The position numbers and the translations under genes are program-made. Below the pieces are notes generated by a model. That model did no database searches. It worked only from the letters and a program-made list of their open reading frames with translations, and was not told where the DNA came from. From assembly GCA_041395665.1 (NCBI GenBank), contig JAWLAB010000002.1:310001-374000 (forward strand): a stretch of DNA of 64,000 bases, read 5' to 3'. This document shows, piece by piece, positions 62,878 to 64,000 of the stretch (positions are counted from its first letter, which is position 1; the number at the start of each line of letters is the position of its first letter). The stretch comes from Pseudomonadales bacterium. GTDB taxonomy: Bacteria > Pseudomonadota > Gammaproteobacteria > Pseudomonadales > UBA7239.

Positions 62878-63483
62878 ATGCCCCGCAAAGCCGTATCGCG
62901 CACCAGTGAAAAAACACGCCTCGCCGTGATCGACGCCGCCATCCACTGCCTCGCCAACGAGGGCTACCACCGCGCCACTAGCAACCGCATCGCGCGCCAA
63001 GCTAGCTTGAGCTGGGGGGTGATTCAGTACCATTTTGCCGATCGCGCCGGCATCTACCGCGCCGTGCTAGACAGCATTATCGCCGCCTACATCACGGAGT
63101 TGGACAACTTGGCGCGCAGCGGTGAAGACAAAACCGTGCGTGAGCGCCTGCAATTACTGGCGGAACGCTCGTGGCAGTTGCTCAACCACCCCGCCTACCT
63201 CGCCACCATGGAGCTGCTGCTGAATTTGCCGCGCGACCCTGAGCTGACGCTCAACACCAAAACCTATGTGAAACGCTGGTCACTGCGGATGGCGGAATTG
63301 TGGCAGGGGATTTTTCCCGAGTTTGCTGCGGATCACGCAGGCAATAATGCCGCACGGCAGATTTTCTTCGCCGCCTTGCGCGGCTTTGTCGATAACAGAC
63401 TGATCGGCCAGTGGCCGAAACGCAGCGTGCCGGAGGATGTTTTTCCCGCGCTAGTCACTGCGTGTGCGGCGTTGTTGGTATAG
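62878..63483 (+). CDS. TetR-family transcriptional regulator
   Basis: A 201-residue regulator. The N-terminal HTH reads RLAVIDAAIHCLANEGYHRATSNRIARQASLSWGVIQYHF, the TetR pattern with a typical recognition helix. The C-terminal helical domain is the ligand pocket and diverges from known families. It faces the CYP51 operon with a palindrome between them, so it is the likely local repressor, in the same way as KstR-type regulators of steroid genes. The ATG at 62878 is preferred to the in-frame TTG at 62842. Confidence 0.88.
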   Translation: MPRKAVSRTSEKTRLAVIDAAIHCLANEGYHRATSNRIARQASLSWGVIQYHFADRAGIYRAVLDSIIAAYITELDNLARSGEDKTVRERLQLLAERSWQLLNHPAYLATMELLLNLPRDPELTLNTKTYVKRWSLRMAELWQGIFPEFAADHAGNNAARQIFFAALRGFVDNRLIGQWPKRSVPEDVFPALVTACAALLV

Positions 63484-63487
63484 CGAG

Positions 63488-64000
63488 TTAGCGATACTGC
63501 GACACGCGCTGCACTTCGCTCTCTATCCACTGCTCGGCGCGCGTCATCAGCGTTTTGCTGTCACAGCCATCGGGCAGCAGCGGCGCGCCAATAACAACAG
63601 TCACTACGCCTGGATATTTAACAAATTGTTTTCCCGGCCAACATTCACCGGCATTGTGCGCCACCGGCAACAACGGCACTTGCGCTTTGATGGCGAGGTC
63701 CGCGCCACTGCGCGCATAGCGTCCGACTTTGCCGACTGGTGTGCGCGTGCCTTCAGGAAAAATCAGCACACAAATACCTTCAGCCAAGCGCGCGCGCCCT
63801 GCTTCGATAATGTATTTCAAGGCTTCTCGCTGCGCGCTGCGATCAATTGCAATCGGTTTAACGGTTGCCAAACCCCAGCCAAACACGGGGATTTTTAATA
63901 ACTCTTTTTTCAAAATTGTGCATACCGGAGTAAACGGCAACTGTAGAAAAAAAGTCTCCCACTGGCTTTGATGTTTCGCCACCACCACATAAGGGCGCGC
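63488..64000 (-). CDS. plsC: 1-acyl-sn-glycerol-3-phosphate acyltransferase (PlsC family), 5' end missing
   Basis: The frame runs off the right edge (ARPYVVVAKHQSQWET), so the start is not seen. The acyltransferase motif I is KHQSQWE, with His and Glu in the HX4D/E positions, and motif III is FPEGTR. IDRSAQREALKYI and IGAPLLPDG are the other family blocks. It makes phosphatidic acid at the inner membrane. It ends four bases from the convergent TetR gene. The family is certain; the precise paralogue is not. Confidence 0.9.
   Translation of the reverse strand, partial: ARPYVVVAKHQSQWETFFLQLPFTPVCTILKKELLKIPVFGWGLATVKPIAIDRSAQREALKYIIEAGRARLAEGICVLIFPEGTRTPVGKVGRYARSGADLAIKAQVPLLPVAHNAGECWPGKQFVKYPGVVTVVIGAPLLPDGCDSKTLMTRAEQWIESEVQRVSQYR

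Overview
The window is a piece of a gammaproteobacterial chromosome, most likely from the wider Pseudomonadales/Cellvibrionales group. The evidence is gene order: argS-ftsN-hslV-hslU; glnA-DUF4124-ntrB-ntrC with divergent thiI; lolB-ispE-tRNA(Gln)-prs-rplY-pth-ychF; rhodanese-grxC-secB; and an ArsR/methyltransferase gene ahead of metK. I cannot name the species. Base composition looks moderate and fairly even, except for an AT-richer decayed stretch at about 42.2-43.9 kb.

Layout. 0-9 kb: end of cobS, a fused alkylation-repair protein, a glycosyltransferase/radical-SAM fusion, a ketosteroid-isomerase-like protein, then hslU, hslV, ftsN-like and argS on the minus strand. 9-13.7 kb: a nucleotidyltransferase/glycosyltransferase fusion and a marR-emrA-emrB efflux operon. 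13.8-18.9 kb: the nitrogen block ntrC, ntrB, DUF4124, glnA, with a clear sigma-54 promoter and two NtrC sites ahead of glnA. 18.9-27.3 kb: thiI, a BtuFCD-type importer, a CptA-like phosphoethanolamine transferase, a PhyH dioxygenase, an Sfp-type PPTase and a CorA-like transporter. 27.4-32.4 kb: the lolB-to-ychF housekeeping run. 32.5-41.2 kb: DUF805, acetyl-CoA synthetase, an excalibur protein, metK and its ArsR-type neighbour, secB-grxC-rhodanese, a toxin-antitoxin cassette flanked by direct repeats, an rRNA methyltransferase and a GST. 41.2-43.9 kb: broken genes.

44.0-54.0 kb is a beta-oxidation cluster: two split acyl-CoA dehydrogenase pairs, two thiolases, two SDRs, a MaoC hydratase and a VOC protein. 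Several members closely resemble, from memory of the families, mycobacterial steroid-catabolism proteins (FadA6, IpdF, Rv3548c/Rv3502c-type SDR). After ribBX and priA, 57.3-63.5 kb holds a second cluster with a CYP51-like P450, its ferredoxin, a 3beta-HSD-like reductase, an LLM oxidoreductase, a DUF1329 protein and an NTF2-like protein, divergent from a TetR regulator with a palindromic operator. With the Rv0760c-like isomerase homologue at 4 kb, this suggests a steroid- or terpenoid-degrading bacterium; the substrate is inference.

Caution: ntrB, the start of ntrC, glnA, the end of btuF and the genes at 41.3-42.2 kb carry single-base frameshifts. In glnA and btuF these look more like consensus errors than true gene loss. 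The 41-44 kb stretch looks like real decay.
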